A DNA stretch of 64,000 nucleotides, from contig NZ_CP007739.1 of assembly GCF_000724485.1 (NCBI RefSeq), positions 604,843 to 668,842 on the forward strand. The letters run 5' to 3'. Made by a program: the position numbers and the translations under genes. Numbering within the stretch: position 1 is the stretch's first letter; each line of letters opens with the position of its first letter. This DNA comes from Bacillus methanolicus MGA3 (GTDB lineage: Bacteria; Bacillota; Bacilli; Bacillales; Cytobacillaceae). Below are positions 42,463-51,573 of the stretch, piece after piece. The notes beneath the pieces are model-generated. The model made no database searches and was not told the DNA's origin. It was given only the letters and a program-made list of their open reading frames with translations.

Positions 42463-43584
42463 TTACTTTATGTTTGCTTTGCGGGTTTTAAAGTCTACGT
42501 CTTTATAATAGCTGTTTTTTACGAGAACATTTGGCCCCAGACAACGTACTTCAGGACAATGGCAGTTCAAGGAGGAAGCCAGTTCCGTTTTCAGCCATGC
42601 CTGATAAATATCCTCTAATCGATCGGTTTTGATATTTCCGAGTGGAGGAGTATCTCCGAAATCTGTAACAATTACATCCCCTGTAAAAATATTTACATTT
42701 AACCGTGATCGGCCGTCAGGATCATTGCGGACTGTTACATTTTTTTCAGAATGAAGCCTCTTTAAAAGCTCTAAATCTTCCGGATTGCTGCTGCAGGCAT
42801 AGAACGGCAAAGTTCCGAACAGCATCCATACATCTTTATTACGGATATCAAGCAGACGATGGATTGCACACCTAATTTCATCTAATGACAACGTTTCAAG
42901 GAATGAAGCAAAATCAGAAGGATACATTGGGTGGACTTCATGTCTTTTGCATTTCATTTCTTCTGTAATCTGTTTGTGAATTTTTTCAATATGCGGCAAT
43001 GTACGTTTATTCAGCATAGTTTCCGCCGATACAAGCACTCCGCTTTCGGCAAGAATACGACTATTTTCAATCATTCGTTCAAACAGCGCTTCCCTCTGCT
43101 TTATGCTTGGTTTTCGATCCATCATCGCAAAGCCGCCTTCAATAAAATCTTTAGGTGTCCCCCAGTTATGGGAAATATGCAAGACATCTATGTAAGGAAT
43201 GATTTTTTCATAACGGCTTATGTCAAGGGTTAAATTTGAATTTAACTGGGTGCGAACTCCTCTTTCATGGGCATATTTTAAAAGAGGCAATACATAATTC
43301 TCAACAGATGTTTTTGACAGCATAGGCTCTCCGCCGGTAATGCTCAATGACCTCAACGCAGGAATTTCATCAAGCCTTTTAAAGAGAAGGCCAATCGGAA
43401 GAGCATCAGGGTCTTTTGTTTGAAGTGTGAATCCAACTGCGCAATGCTCACAGCGCATATTGCAAAGCGTTGTTGTTGTGAATTCTATATTGGATAAAAC
43501 CAGCTTTCCATATTGATCAATGTCCAAATAAGCTTCCCATGGGTCATAATTGGGCGTAATTTCCAAGCTTTTTTCAGTAAACAT
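42463..43584 (-). CDS. yfkAB: Radical SAM/CxCxxxxC-motif protein YfkAB
   Basis: 373 residues. Radical SAM cluster CNMRCEHC (C41, C45, C48), GGEP motif ITGGEPML, and the name-giving C-terminal CHCPEVRCLGPN. Such proteins may modify a peptide or cofactor; function unknown. In B. subtilis 168 the gene is split as yfkA and yfkB; here it is one intact frame. ATG with AGAAGGAGCTAATAAGTT. Confidence 0.93.
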   Translation of the reverse strand: MFTEKSLEITPNYDPWEAYLDIDQYGKLVLSNIEFTTTTLCNMRCEHCAVGFTLQTKDPDALPIGLLFKRLDEIPALRSLSITGGEPMLSKTSVENYVLPLLKYAHERGVRTQLNSNLTLDISRYEKIIPYIDVLHISHNWGTPKDFIEGGFAMMDRKPSIKQREALFERMIENSRILAESGVLVSAETMLNKRTLPHIEKIHKQITEEMKCKRHEVHPMYPSDFASFLETLSLDEIRCAIHRLLDIRNKDVWMLFGTLPFYACSSNPEDLELLKRLHSEKNVTVRNDPDGRSRLNVNIFTGDVIVTDFGDTPPLGNIKTDRLEDIYQAWLKTELASSLNCHCPEVRCLGPNVLVKNSYYKDVDFKTRKANIK

Positions 43585-43782
43585 AACTTATTAGCTCCTT
43601 CTTGTCGAATCATAAGTCATTATTAAAGGTAGAATCAAAATTGTCAATTCCTTTATTCTTGGAATCTAAAAAAAATGGTCATTATGTGGGAATCAGCAAA
43701 TCGGGAGTTTAATCATATCCTATTAAAAACAACGGATAAATATGTTTCTTAAGGGTCAATACACTTTAATGCTTTAAAGGTA

Positions 43783-43803
43783 AGGGATAGTCCCTCTTTT
43801 TTT
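43783..43803 (+). terminator. Short hairpin in the fumarase leader
   Basis: AGGGATAGTCCCT (43783-43795) followed by CTTTTTTTTC. No gene lies upstream on this strand, so it may be an attenuator or a relic. Confidence 0.4.
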
Positions 43804-43900
43804 CGAATCGTTTAAGGAATATAATAAGGAGGATCAAATTTTTTAAAATTTATAAATGATGTGACGAAAAATAGGCAGCTAAGGGAAAGGGGAAACAAAA

Positions 43901-45451
43901 GTGAACATTGAAAAGTTCCAGGAGAGTATGTACAAGCTGATCGTTGAAACTTCAACAAAACTTCCTAAAGATGTTCGCCGTGCCATAAAAGCAGCGAAAG
44001 AACGTGAAAATGCCGGTACACGTGCAGCCATGAGCCTTGCTACGATAACTAGCAACATTAAAATGGCAGATGAAAACGCTTCACCTATTTGCCAAGATAC
44101 AGGGTTACCTACTTTTAAAATTAAAACTCCTGTCGGGGTTAATCAAATTGAAATGAAAAAAGCAATTCAAAATGCAATTGCCCTAGCTACAAAAAATGGA
44201 AAACTGCGGCCGAATTCGGTTGATTCATTAACCGGAGACAACAGCGGGGATAATCTTGGAGAAGGTACACCTGTCATTAAATTCGAACAATGGGAAAAAG
44301 ATTATATTGATGTTCGGCTGATTTTAAAAGGGGGAGGTTGTGAGAACAAAAATATCCAGTACAGCCTTCCATGTGAATTGGAAGGATTGGGCCGTGCTGG
44401 GCGTGATCTTGATGGAATTCGGAAATGCATTCTTCACGCTGTTTATCAGGCCCAGGGTCAGGGGTGCAGCGCAGGCTTTATCGGTGTAGGAATCGGCGGA
44501 GACCGTTCTTCCGGCTACGATCTTGCAAAAGAGCAGCTTTTTCGTTCAGTTGATGACGTGAATCCAAATGAAGACCTTCGCAAGCTTGAAGAGTACATTA
44601 TGGAAAATGCCAACAAGCTTGGAATTGGTACAATGGGATTTGGCGGAGAAACAACTTTGCTTGGCTGTAAAATCGGTGTAATGAACAGGATTCCTGCTAG
44701 TTTCTTCGTGTCTGTAGCTTATAATTGTTGGGCGTTCCGCCGCCTTGGTGTTACTGTTGATCCTCAAACGGGAGAGATTAAGGAATGGATGTATCAAGAC
44801 GGAGAATTGGTGGATTTTGCAGAATCACCTGCCTCTCAGGAAACAGCCATAGCTGCAGAAGCGTCTTCTGAAGTTATCACTTTACAGGCGCCAATTACAG
44901 AGGAACAAATCCGCTCTCTTAAGGTCGGAGATGTTGTCCGTATTAACGGCATGATATACACGGGCCGTGATGCCATTCATAAATATTTAATGGACCATGA
45001 TGCACCGGTCGATTTAAACGGACAAATTATTTACCACTGCGGCCCGGTTATGTTAAAAGATAAAGAAGGCAAATGGCATGTAAAAGCTGCTGGGCCGACA
45101 ACAAGTATCCGTGAGGAGCCATACCAAGGTGACATTATGAAAAAGTTTGGTATTCGTGCTGTGATCGGAAAAGGCGGAATGGGTGCAAAAACGCTTGCAG
45201 CATTGCAAGAACACGGAGGGGTATACTTAAATGCCATCGGTGGTGCAGCCCAATATTATGCAAATTGTATTAAATCCGTTGAAGGCGTAGATCTCATGGA
45301 ATTCGGAATTCCGGAGGCAATGTGGCATTTAAGAGTAGAAGGCTTTACAGCAGTTGTTACAATGGACTCGCACGGAAACAGCCTTCACCAAGATGTAGAA
45401 AAATCTTCATTGGAAAAACTTGCTCAATTTAAAGAACCGGTTTTTAAGTAA
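43901..45451 (+). CDS. fumA: Class I fumarate hydratase (iron-sulfur)
   Basis: 516 residues, the single-chain class I type with N- and C-terminal FumA/TtdA-like domains joined near residue 310. Iron-sulfur ligand cysteine in PICQDTGLPTFKI and another in GGGCENKN; CSAGFIGVGIGGDRSSGYD. The C-terminal swivel domain shows GKGGMGAKTLAALQEHGGVY. Interconverts fumarate and malate in the TCA cycle. B. subtilis relies on class II CitG, so this is a notable difference. GTG/ATG: GTG at 43901 with AAGGGGAAACAAA. Confidence 0.93.
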   Translation: MNIEKFQESMYKLIVETSTKLPKDVRRAIKAAKERENAGTRAAMSLATITSNIKMADENASPICQDTGLPTFKIKTPVGVNQIEMKKAIQNAIALATKNGKLRPNSVDSLTGDNSGDNLGEGTPVIKFEQWEKDYIDVRLILKGGGCENKNIQYSLPCELEGLGRAGRDLDGIRKCILHAVYQAQGQGCSAGFIGVGIGGDRSSGYDLAKEQLFRSVDDVNPNEDLRKLEEYIMENANKLGIGTMGFGGETTLLGCKIGVMNRIPASFFVSVAYNCWAFRRLGVTVDPQTGEIKEWMYQDGELVDFAESPASQETAIAAEASSEVITLQAPITEEQIRSLKVGDVVRINGMIYTGRDAIHKYLMDHDAPVDLNGQIIYHCGPVMLKDKEGKWHVKAAGPTTSIREEPYQGDIMKKFGIRAVIGKGGMGAKTLAALQEHGGVYLNAIGGAAQYYANCIKSVEGVDLMEFGIPEAMWHLRVEGFTAVVTMDSHGNSLHQDVEKSSLEKLAQFKEPVFK

Positions 45452-45456
45452 ATCGA

Positions 45457-45500
45457 AGGGGCCAGGCCCTTATTATACTTTAAAGCGTTAACGTACTTGC
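45457..45500. repeat. GC-rich short repeat family, copy 2 of 3
   Basis: AAGGGGCCAGGCCCTTATTA then TACTTTAAAGCGTTAACGTA. Same layout as 2321 and 46455. Confidence 0.6.
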
Positions 45501-45503
45501 ACG

Positions 45504-45535
45504 AGGGAGAGATGTTTTGATCTTTCCCTTTTTTT
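45504..45535 (+). terminator. Terminator after fumA
   Basis: AGGGAGAGAT pairs with ATCTTTCCCT around GTTTTG, then TTTTTTG. Confidence 0.85.
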
Positions 45536-45611
45536 GCTTTTATTTTGTTCGAATGATTTTTTCTGTCTAGCAAAAACTATGGGAAATGCGTGAAAAAAGG
45601 AGGAGCAGCGG

Positions 45612-46412
45612 ATGAAAAAAGCTTGCCGCGTTCTGATTACTTTCATTTCCTTGTTTTTGTTTTTTTTAGGAACTACTTATGCAAGACCTGCTAGCTCGGC
45701 CATCCATTGGGGATTTAAAAAAGGCGAAAATGGAAAGCCAGCCGAGGCAGGGAAAACTTTAGATGATTTGCTTGAAAAATATGGAGCAGTTTATAAAGGG
45801 GATCCAAATAAAAAAGATATTTACTTAACGTTTGATAATGGCTATGAAAATGGCTTTACAGCTAAAATTTTAGATGTCTTAAAAAAAGAGCAAGTACCTG
45901 CAGCCTTTTTTATTACAGGGCATTATTTAGAAAGGGAACCTGGGCTGGTAAAGCGGATGGCTAAAGAAGGCCATATTATCGGGAATCATTCATGGTTTCA
46001 TCCCGATTTAACGAAAGTAAGTGATGAAAGGCTAAAAAACGAACTGGAGAGAGTCCGGACCGAAACCGAGAAACTAACTGGCCAAAAACAAATGGCATAT
46101 CTACGTCCGCCAAGAGGAATTTTCAGTGAAAGGACTCTTGATATCGCGAAACAACAAGGCTATACACATGTATTCTGGTCACTGGCTTTTATGGATTGGC
46201 GCATCGATCAGCAAAAGGGATGGAAGTATTCTTATGATTCGATTATGAAGCAAATCCATCCGGGAGCAATTCTCCTTCTTCATACCGTCTCAAGGGACAA
46301 TGCTGAAGCTCTTGAAAAGGTCATAAAGGACCTAAAAAAACAGGGCTACCAATTTAAAAACCTTAACGAACTCATGATGGACAACACGTTAAAAGAAAGA
46401 ATGCTTTATTAA
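45612..46412 (+). CDS. pdaA: Peptidoglycan N-acetylmuramic acid deacetylase PdaA
   Basis: 266 residues. Signal peptide KKACRVLITFISLFLFFLGT. NodB-type deacetylase: DIYLTFDNGYENGFT (metal Asp), GNHSWFHPDLTKV (zinc His), and LRPPRGIFSERTL. PdaA removes acetyl from muramic acid so that delta-lactam forms in spore cortex, needed for germination. B. subtilis PdaA (YfjS) is 263 residues and neighbours yfjP/yfjO just as here. ATG with AAAAGGAGGAGCAGCGG. Confidence 0.95.
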   Translation: MKKACRVLITFISLFLFFLGTTYARPASSAIHWGFKKGENGKPAEAGKTLDDLLEKYGAVYKGDPNKKDIYLTFDNGYENGFTAKILDVLKKEQVPAAFFITGHYLEREPGLVKRMAKEGHIIGNHSWFHPDLTKVSDERLKNELERVRTETEKLTGQKQMAYLRPPRGIFSERTLDIAKQQGYTHVFWSLAFMDWRIDQQKGWKYSYDSIMKQIHPGAILLLHTVSRDNAEALEKVIKDLKKQGYQFKNLNELMMDNTLKERMLY

Positions 46413-46418
46413 CCTGCC

Positions 46419-46445
46419 AACCCAAATTCCTTGCGAATTTGGGTT
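46419..46445 (+). terminator. Terminator after pdaA
   Basis: AACCCAAATTC pairs with GAATTTGGGTT around CTTGC. Confidence 0.85.
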
Positions 46446-46454
46446 TCTATATTG

Positions 46455-46498
46455 AGGGGCCAGGCCCCCTTCTTACGGTACCGCGTTAATGTATTAAA
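46455..46498. repeat. GC-rich short repeat family, copy 3 of 3
   Basis: GAGGGGCCAGGCCCCCTTCT then ACGGTACCGCGTTAATGTAT. Same GGGGCCAGGCCC palindrome and GCGTTAAYGTA tail as copy 2. Confidence 0.6.
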
Positions 46499-46572
46499 AT
46501 AAGTGCGGTTCTGTCCCGTTCTGATTTGAAAAATGCTATAATACGGGAAAATGATAAAGGACGGATGCCGTT

Positions 46573-47433
46573 TTGGAAAAGCTTCAAATTAAAGGTCCTT
46601 ACAATTTTGATCTAGTATTGGACAGGCTTTCGCTTGATCCCTTGAATGCTGTCGACAAACTGAACCGCAGTGTGAAAGTTCCTCTATTAATTGACGGACA
46701 GCCAATCGCAGCAGAAGTAACGGCGACAGGAACGACAGAGAAGCCGGAATTTAATATTTCCGGATTAGAGGATCCTTACAAGAAAAAAGCTATGAAAAGG
46801 CTGACTCATATATTCCAATGGCATGTACCTCTTGAGAAAATTCATGCTCATTTTCAAAACACCGCATTAAAAAAGATCTTTGACGAGCACTACGGGACAC
46901 CGCTTGTTCTCGATTTTGATCCATATAGCTGTTTGCTCAAATGCATCATCCATCAGCAATTAAATCTTGCCTTCGCCCATACTTTAACAGAACGTTTTGT
47001 GAAGACTTTCGGTTTTCAGGAAAAAGGGGTTTGGTTTTACCCTCCCCCTGAAAAAATTGCTTCGTTAACAGTAGAACAGCTTCGCCAACTTCAATTCAGC
47101 GGACGAAAGAGTGAGTATGTGATCGGAATTGCTAAAGAAGCCGCAGAAGGAAGGCTTCGATTTGACGAGCTGGATATGAAATCAGATGAAGAAATTATGG
47201 AGGAATTAATAAGACTCCGAGGTGTCGGTCCATGGACTGTCCAAAACTTTTTAATTTTTGGGCTGGGCCGTCCAAACCAATTTCCAACGGCTGATATTGG
47301 AATCCAAAATGCTTTAAAGAAGCTGTATAATTTAGAAAGAAAACCGACTATTGAAGAGATCAATGAATATAAAAAAAGCTGGGCTCCTTATTTAAGCTAC
47401 GCATCACTGTATTTATGGAGAAGCATTGAATGA
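46573..47433 (+). CDS. yfjP: DNA-3-methyladenine glycosylase (YfjP, AlkA-like)
   Basis: 286 residues from a TTG with AAAGGACGGATGCCGTT ahead. Helix-hairpin-helix glycosylase: HQQLNLAFAHTLTERFVKTF, then LRGVGPWTVQNFLIFGLGRP with FPTADIGIQNALKKL carrying the catalytic Asp (TAD). Excises alkylated purines. B. subtilis YfjP is the same length and neighbourhood. Confidence 0.93.
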   Translation: MEKLQIKGPYNFDLVLDRLSLDPLNAVDKLNRSVKVPLLIDGQPIAAEVTATGTTEKPEFNISGLEDPYKKKAMKRLTHIFQWHVPLEKIHAHFQNTALKKIFDEHYGTPLVLDFDPYSCLLKCIIHQQLNLAFAHTLTERFVKTFGFQEKGVWFYPPPEKIASLTVEQLRQLQFSGRKSEYVIGIAKEAAEGRLRFDELDMKSDEEIMEELIRLRGVGPWTVQNFLIFGLGRPNQFPTADIGIQNALKKLYNLERKPTIEEINEYKKSWAPYLSYASLYLWRSIE

Positions 47434-47514
47434 GAATCGGAAACAGAGACCCGCTGTTTTTTAAGAGTTTCCGTAAGTGCTTGGAGTCTGCTGACAATAA
47501 TGGAGTGAAACACC

Positions 47515-48894
47515 TTGAAAAATGATCAAACATTGAAAATAAATGTAAAACAAACTTTTCCTTTGACAATTAAAAGGCTCGGCATAAACGGTGAAGGGGT
47601 AGGATACTTCAAAAAACAGGTAGTATTTGTACCCGGAGCCTTGCCGGGAGAAGAAATCGTCGCAGAGGTTACAAATGTTCATCCAAAATATGCTGAAGCA
47701 AAAATAAAGAAAATCCGTAAAATATCAAAGTATCGCGTGAAGCCTTTATGTCCGATTTATGAAGAGTGCGGCGGATGCCAGCTTCAGCACTTGCGCTATG
47801 ATCAACAATTAAAAGAAAAACGCGATATCATTATCCAGTCATTAGAACGCCACACAAAACTGCAAGTGGATCAAATTGAAATCAGAGAAACGATTGGGAT
47901 GGAAAATCCGTGGGGATACCGGAATAAAAGCCAATTTCAGGTTGGAACAAAAGATGGGAAAGTTCTAGCCGGTTTGTACGGGTTAAATTCCCACCGCTTG
48001 ATCAACATCGAAAAGTGTGCCGTTCAGCACCCATTAACCAGCAAGGCAACGGAGACGGTGAAAAGTATTTTGCAAGATCTAAAAATTCCTATTTATAATG
48101 AAAGATCAAGAAAAGGAATTGTAAGGACGATTGTTGCGAGGGCAGGAGTGGCGACAGGAGAGCTGCAAATTGTTTTGATAACGTCTGTAAAAGAGCTGCC
48201 AAAAAAAGAGCTGATTATTCAAGAAATCAAAAAGCGTTTGCCTGAAGTTAAGTCGATTGTTCAAAACATTAATGGCCAAAAAACATCGCTGATCTTTGGA
48301 AACGAAACAGAAACACTGGAAGGAAAAGATTTTATTCAAGAAACACTGGGCGACCTTTCCTTTGAGTTATCAGCACGAACATTTTTTCAATTAAACCCTG
48401 AGCAAACAGTCAAACTTTACAATGAAGTGAAGAAGGCGGCTGCTCTAACTGGCCAAGAAAAAGTTGTTGACGCTTATTGCGGTGTTGGAACCATCGGGTT
48501 GTGGCTTGCGGACGGTGCTTCGGAGATTCGCGGCATGGACGTGATTGAAGAATCGATTGCTGATGCAAAGAAAAATGCTGCCCGCCACGGTGTAAACCAT
48601 GCAACATACGTGACAGGAAAAGCAGAAGAATGGCTTCCAAAATGGCTGAAAAATGGCTGGAAACCAGATGTAGTCGTCGTCGATCCGCCTAGAACAGGCT
48701 GTGACGACCGTTTTCTTCAAACCGTATTAAAAGTTAAGCCACAGACATTTGTGTATGTATCCTGCAACCCATCGACATTGACTAAAGACATTCAGACACT
48801 AAGCAGTAAATACCATGTTGAATATATCCAGCCGGTTGATATGTTCCCGCAAACAGCGCATGTGGAGGCGATAGCAAAACTAACCTTGAAATAA
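47515..48894 (+). CDS. rlmCD: 23S rRNA (uracil-5-)-methyltransferase RlmCD
   Basis: 459 residues from TTG 47515 (GGAGTGAAACACC). N-terminal TRAM domain ([20 protein letters not shown]), iron-sulfur cluster [23 protein letters not shown]-binding [23 protein letters not shown] and the nucleophile cysteine in [12 protein letters not shown]. Forms m5U747 and m5U1939 in B. subtilis (YfjO). 81 nt after yfjP, possibly one unit. Confidence 0.95.
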   Translation: MKNDQTLKINVKQTFPLTIKRLGINGEGVGYFKKQVVFVPGALPGEEIVAEVTNVHPKYAEAKIKKIRKISKYRVKPLCPIYEECGGCQLQHLRYDQQLKEKRDIIIQSLERHTKLQVDQIEIRETIGMENPWGYRNKSQFQVGTKDGKVLAGLYGLNSHRLINIEKCAVQHPLTSKATETVKSILQDLKIPIYNERSRKGIVRTIVARAGVATGELQIVLITSVKELPKKELIIQEIKKRLPEVKSIVQNINGQKTSLIFGNETETLEGKDFIQETLGDLSFELSARTFFQLNPEQTVKLYNEVKKAAALTGQEKVVDAYCGVGTIGLWLADGASEIRGMDVIEESIADAKKNAARHGVNHATYVTGKAEEWLPKWLKNGWKPDVVVVDPPRTGCDDRFLQTVLKVKPQTFVYVSCNPSTLTKDIQTLSSKYHVEYIQPVDMFPQTAHVEAIAKLTLK

Positions 48895-48907
48895 CAAGGT
48901 TTATAAG

Positions 48908-48949
48908 CAAGGTATGTTGTCATTGACCACATTTTGACCACATACCTTG
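48908..48949. repeat. Hairpin with TGACCAC tandem
   Basis: CAAGGTATGT (48908-48917) pairs with ACATACCTTG (48940-48949). The loop holds TGACCACATTTTGACCACAT, a sequence common at the 3' ends of tyrosine-integrase genes, but too short to prove a remnant. Also serves as rlmCD terminator candidate. Confidence 0.5.
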
Positions 48950-49056
48950 TAAATTACTTATTTTGATATAATTTTTTAAATAATTCGACAGATTTTTATT
49001 ACATTGAATCTGTCACATGAGCATAAACATCTTTGATTGTTTATTTTAGCAAAAAT

Positions 49057-49301
49057 TCACCAAATATCTATACCTGGGATTGGCGCCTCACTAATGTCAG
49101 AACCTTCTCCGTTATATCCTGTTCACCGTTGTAAACTACCTTATCAATACGAGTATCCCTGTACCCTGTTTTCCTCTTGATCTGCCGGATCCATTTATAA
49201 GCAATTGTCGGAATACACTCTTCTTTTTGGACTGGGAAGGATCTGGACTGTGATAGCTTTTGGCCTTCAATATCCAAGTGTATGGTAAGATTAATCCTCA
49301 T
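49057..49301 (-). pseudogene. 'PIPDI(D)IW' small-protein family, copy 3 (late frameshift)
   Basis: The best-kept copy: ATG 49301 with AAGGAGGATATATGATTAA; RINLTIHLDIEGQKLSQSRS, FPVQKEECIPTIAYKWIRQI, KRKTGYRDTRIDKVVYNGEQ. After DITEKVLTL one base is missing (GTGAG where GATGAG is expected), giving RRQSQV and a stop at 49068. In the right frame EAPIPGIDIW follows to TGA at 49057. Function unknown. It shares a promoter region with the divergent LexA-box gene. Confidence 0.7.
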
Positions 49302-49362
49302 TTAATCATATATCCTCCTTACAATTTATTTTACAAACAATGTTCGTAAATGTGGTAGAAAA

Positions 49363-49384
49363 GGAACTAATGTTCGTATATAAT
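49363..49384 (+). promoter_or_regulatory. LexA (SOS) box and -10 of the WYL-like gene
   Basis: GGAACTAATGTTCG (49363-49376) matches the Bacillus LexA box CGAACNNNNGTTCG at all defined positions but the first. It directly precedes -10 TATAAT (49379-49384), a place where LexA would block polymerase. A second weaker GAACATTGTTTG lies on the divergent side. Confidence 0.75.
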
Positions 49385-49409
49385 GGTTGTAAAAAAGGAG
49401 GTCTGATCG

Positions 49410-49637
49410 ATGAACGGCTTATTAAAAAGATCTTTGGAATCGGGAGAAATATTGGAAATGATTTATCTGTCCAACAAAAACCAATTGAGCCAACGAAAAA
49501 TCAAAGTAGTTGATATTTCATCAAACACTTTTCGAGCCTATTGCTTTACAAGACGACAACCAAGAATTTTCAGAATAAGCAATGTTTTATCGATTGGGCC
49601 TGAACGGAAAAAGTTTTGGGAAGGAGCAGCAGGTTAG
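49410..49637 (+). CDS. Small WYL-like protein, SOS-regulated
   Basis: 75 residues: NGLLKRSLESGEILEMIYLS, then FRAYCFTRRQPRIFRISNVL. This is the C-terminal WYL fold (ligand or nucleic-acid sensing) as a stand-alone small protein, as often found beside yolD/uvrX genes in Bacillus. AAAAAGGAGGTCTGATCG precedes the ATG. Its promoter carries a LexA box, so it should be DNA-damage inducible. The usual yolD and Y-family polymerase partners are not next to it. Confidence 0.7.
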   Translation: MNGLLKRSLESGEILEMIYLSNKNQLSQRKIKVVDISSNTFRAYCFTRRQPRIFRISNVLSIGPERKKFWEGAAG

Positions 49638-50283
49638 ACATTTCGGCAGATAAAATTGGTAAAAGTCAAAATGAACCAATTCTTCTTTCACTCTCTCTAA
49701 AACCTCAACTCTCCTTTTCCAACCAACCACACGCAATTTCAGGCAAAATGCTTCTATTTAGTTCAATAGAGTCAATATATACTAGATTTACTATTTTTCC
49801 TATTGTTAAACAATGCCGTTTGTTACAAAATTTTCTGATCATTTTCCGATTCTTACACTTTTATAGCCTGAATGGGGCAGCGTAAAGAAAATACGGATTT
49901 ACAACGTTTAAAATATTCCAGAGTATTAAAATCCCAATCTCTAAGTGTCATAAATGTGAAATTAGGATTTATTTACTTAACAATTGCGTCCAATTGTTGA
50001 AGATCAAATGCTGTTGAAGTCGGTTCGCACTTATTGAACATTAGAACTTATTAACATAAATAAATTAATTAGCAATAATCTTTAACAGAGCCTTTTATGT
50101 TTAGATCCTGTTTTAATCAATTTTTTTCATTTAACAATTTATCAATGGTTGTTAGCTTATTTTAATTGACTATAATAGATTTATTATGCTAATATACTAT
50201 TTGTTCGTGAATGCGCATTCATAGAGAGAGAATGTTGTTAATTGCTTCTATGATTAGACTATCCAAACAAAGGGGATGTATGT
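49638..50283. other. Intergenic region upstream of mdh
   Basis: About 645 bp. The only clear signal is the mdh promoter near 50166. The rest is AT-rich with no frame carrying a ribosome-binding site; a 650-bp leader before a highly expressed gene may hold further control sites that I cannot identify. Confidence 0.5.
50166..50195 (+). promoter_or_regulatory. Promoter of mdh
   Basis: TTGACT (50166-50171), 18-nt spacer, TAATAT (50190-50195), about 90 nt before the start codon. Confidence 0.6.
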
Positions 50284-51441
50284 ATGAAAAACACTCAAAG
50301 TGCATTTTACATGCCTTCAGTCAATCTATTTGGTGCAGGCTCTGTTAATGAGGTTGGAACTCGATTAGCTGGTCTTGGTGTGAAAAAAGCTTTATTAGTT
50401 ACAGATGCTGGTCTTCACAGTTTAGGCCTTTCTGAAAAAATTGCCGGTATCATTCGTGAAGCTGGTGTGGAAGTAGCTATTTTTCCAAAAGCCGAACCAA
50501 ATCCAACTGATAAAAACGTCGCAGAAGGTTTAGAAGCGTATAACGCTGAAAACTGTGACAGCATTGTCACTCTTGGCGGCGGAAGCTCACATGATGCTGG
50601 AAAAGCCATTGCATTAGTAGCTGCTAACGGTGGAACAATTCACGATTATGAAGGTGTCGATGTATCAAAAAAACCAATGGTCCCTCTAATTGCGATTAAT
50701 ACAACAGCTGGTACAGGCAGTGAATTAACTAAATTCACAATCATCACAGATACTGAACGCAAAGTGAAAATGGCCATTGTTGATAAACATGTAACACCTA
50801 CACTTTCAATCAATGACCCAGAGCTAATGGTTGGAATGCCTCCGTCCTTAACAGCTGCTACTGGATTAGATGCATTAACTCATGCGATTGAAGCATATGT
50901 TTCAACTGGTGCTACTCCAATTACAGATGCACTTGCAATTCAGGCGATCAAAATTATTTCTAAATACTTGCCGCGTGCAGTTGCAAATGGAAAAGACATT
51001 GAAGCACGTGAACAAATGGCCTTCGCACAATCATTAGCTGGCATGGCATTCAATAACGCGGGTTTAGGCTATGTTCATGCGATTGCACACCAATTAGGAG
51101 GATTCTACAACTTCCCTCATGGCGTTTGCAATGCGATCCTTCTGCCGCATGTTTGTCGTTTCAACTTAATTTCTAAAGTGGAACGTTATGCAGAAATCGC
51201 TGCTTTTCTTGGTGAAAATGTCGACGGCCTAAGCACCTACGAAGCAGCTGAAAAAGCTATTAAAGCGATCGAAAGAATGGCTAGAGACCTTAACATTCCA
51301 AAAGGCTTTAAAGAACTAGGTGCTAAAGAAGAAGATATTGAGACTTTAGCTAAAAATGCGATGAATGATGCATGTGCATTAACAAATCCTCGTAAACCTA
51401 AGTTAGAAGAAGTCATCCAAATTATTAAAAATGCTATGTAA
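50284..51441 (+). CDS. mdh: NAD-dependent methanol dehydrogenase (Mdh2/Mdh3 type)
   Basis: 385 residues, iron-dependent (group III) alcohol dehydrogenase. Oxidises methanol to formaldehyde with NAD+ in the cytosol. GGGS (98-101) binds NAD; metal ligands D196, H200, H265 and H279 (TGLDALTHAIE, YVHAIAHQLGG, FPHGVCN). My recollection of B. methanolicus Mdh sequences places this with the chromosomal Mdh2/Mdh3 forms rather than the plasmid Mdh1, which differs throughout (for example near residues 1-20). ATG with AAAGGGGATGTAT. Monocistronic, with promoter and strong terminator. No RuMP gene lies nearby. Confidence 0.92.
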   Translation: MKNTQSAFYMPSVNLFGAGSVNEVGTRLAGLGVKKALLVTDAGLHSLGLSEKIAGIIREAGVEVAIFPKAEPNPTDKNVAEGLEAYNAENCDSIVTLGGGSSHDAGKAIALVAANGGTIHDYEGVDVSKKPMVPLIAINTTAGTGSELTKFTIITDTERKVKMAIVDKHVTPTLSINDPELMVGMPPSLTAATGLDALTHAIEAYVSTGATPITDALAIQAIKIISKYLPRAVANGKDIEAREQMAFAQSLAGMAFNNAGLGYVHAIAHQLGGFYNFPHGVCNAILLPHVCRFNLISKVERYAEIAAFLGENVDGLSTYEAAEKAIKAIERMARDLNIPKGFKELGAKEEDIETLAKNAMNDACALTNPRKPKLEEVIQIIKNAM

Positions 51442-51457
51442 TACGACAAAACGGAGG

Positions 51458-51487
51458 GGCTGTCCCACATTGTGGGACAGCCTTTTT
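51458..51487 (+). terminator. Terminator after mdh
   Basis: GGCTGTCCCACA pairs perfectly with TGTGGGACAGCC, then TTTTTCC. Confidence 0.95.
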
Positions 51488-51573
51488 CCTGTGAAAAATG
51501 GGCGGAGCTATGCTGACAAAAATAGAAATGCCAACTTATCTTTAGCAAGATACATATGTTTAGGAATAAATGA

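Noticed and set aside
48908..48949. Tyrosine-integrase remnant or attachment site downstream of rlmCD
   Set aside because: The TGACCAC tandem is suggestive but under 50 bp and without any integrase codons that can be aligned.
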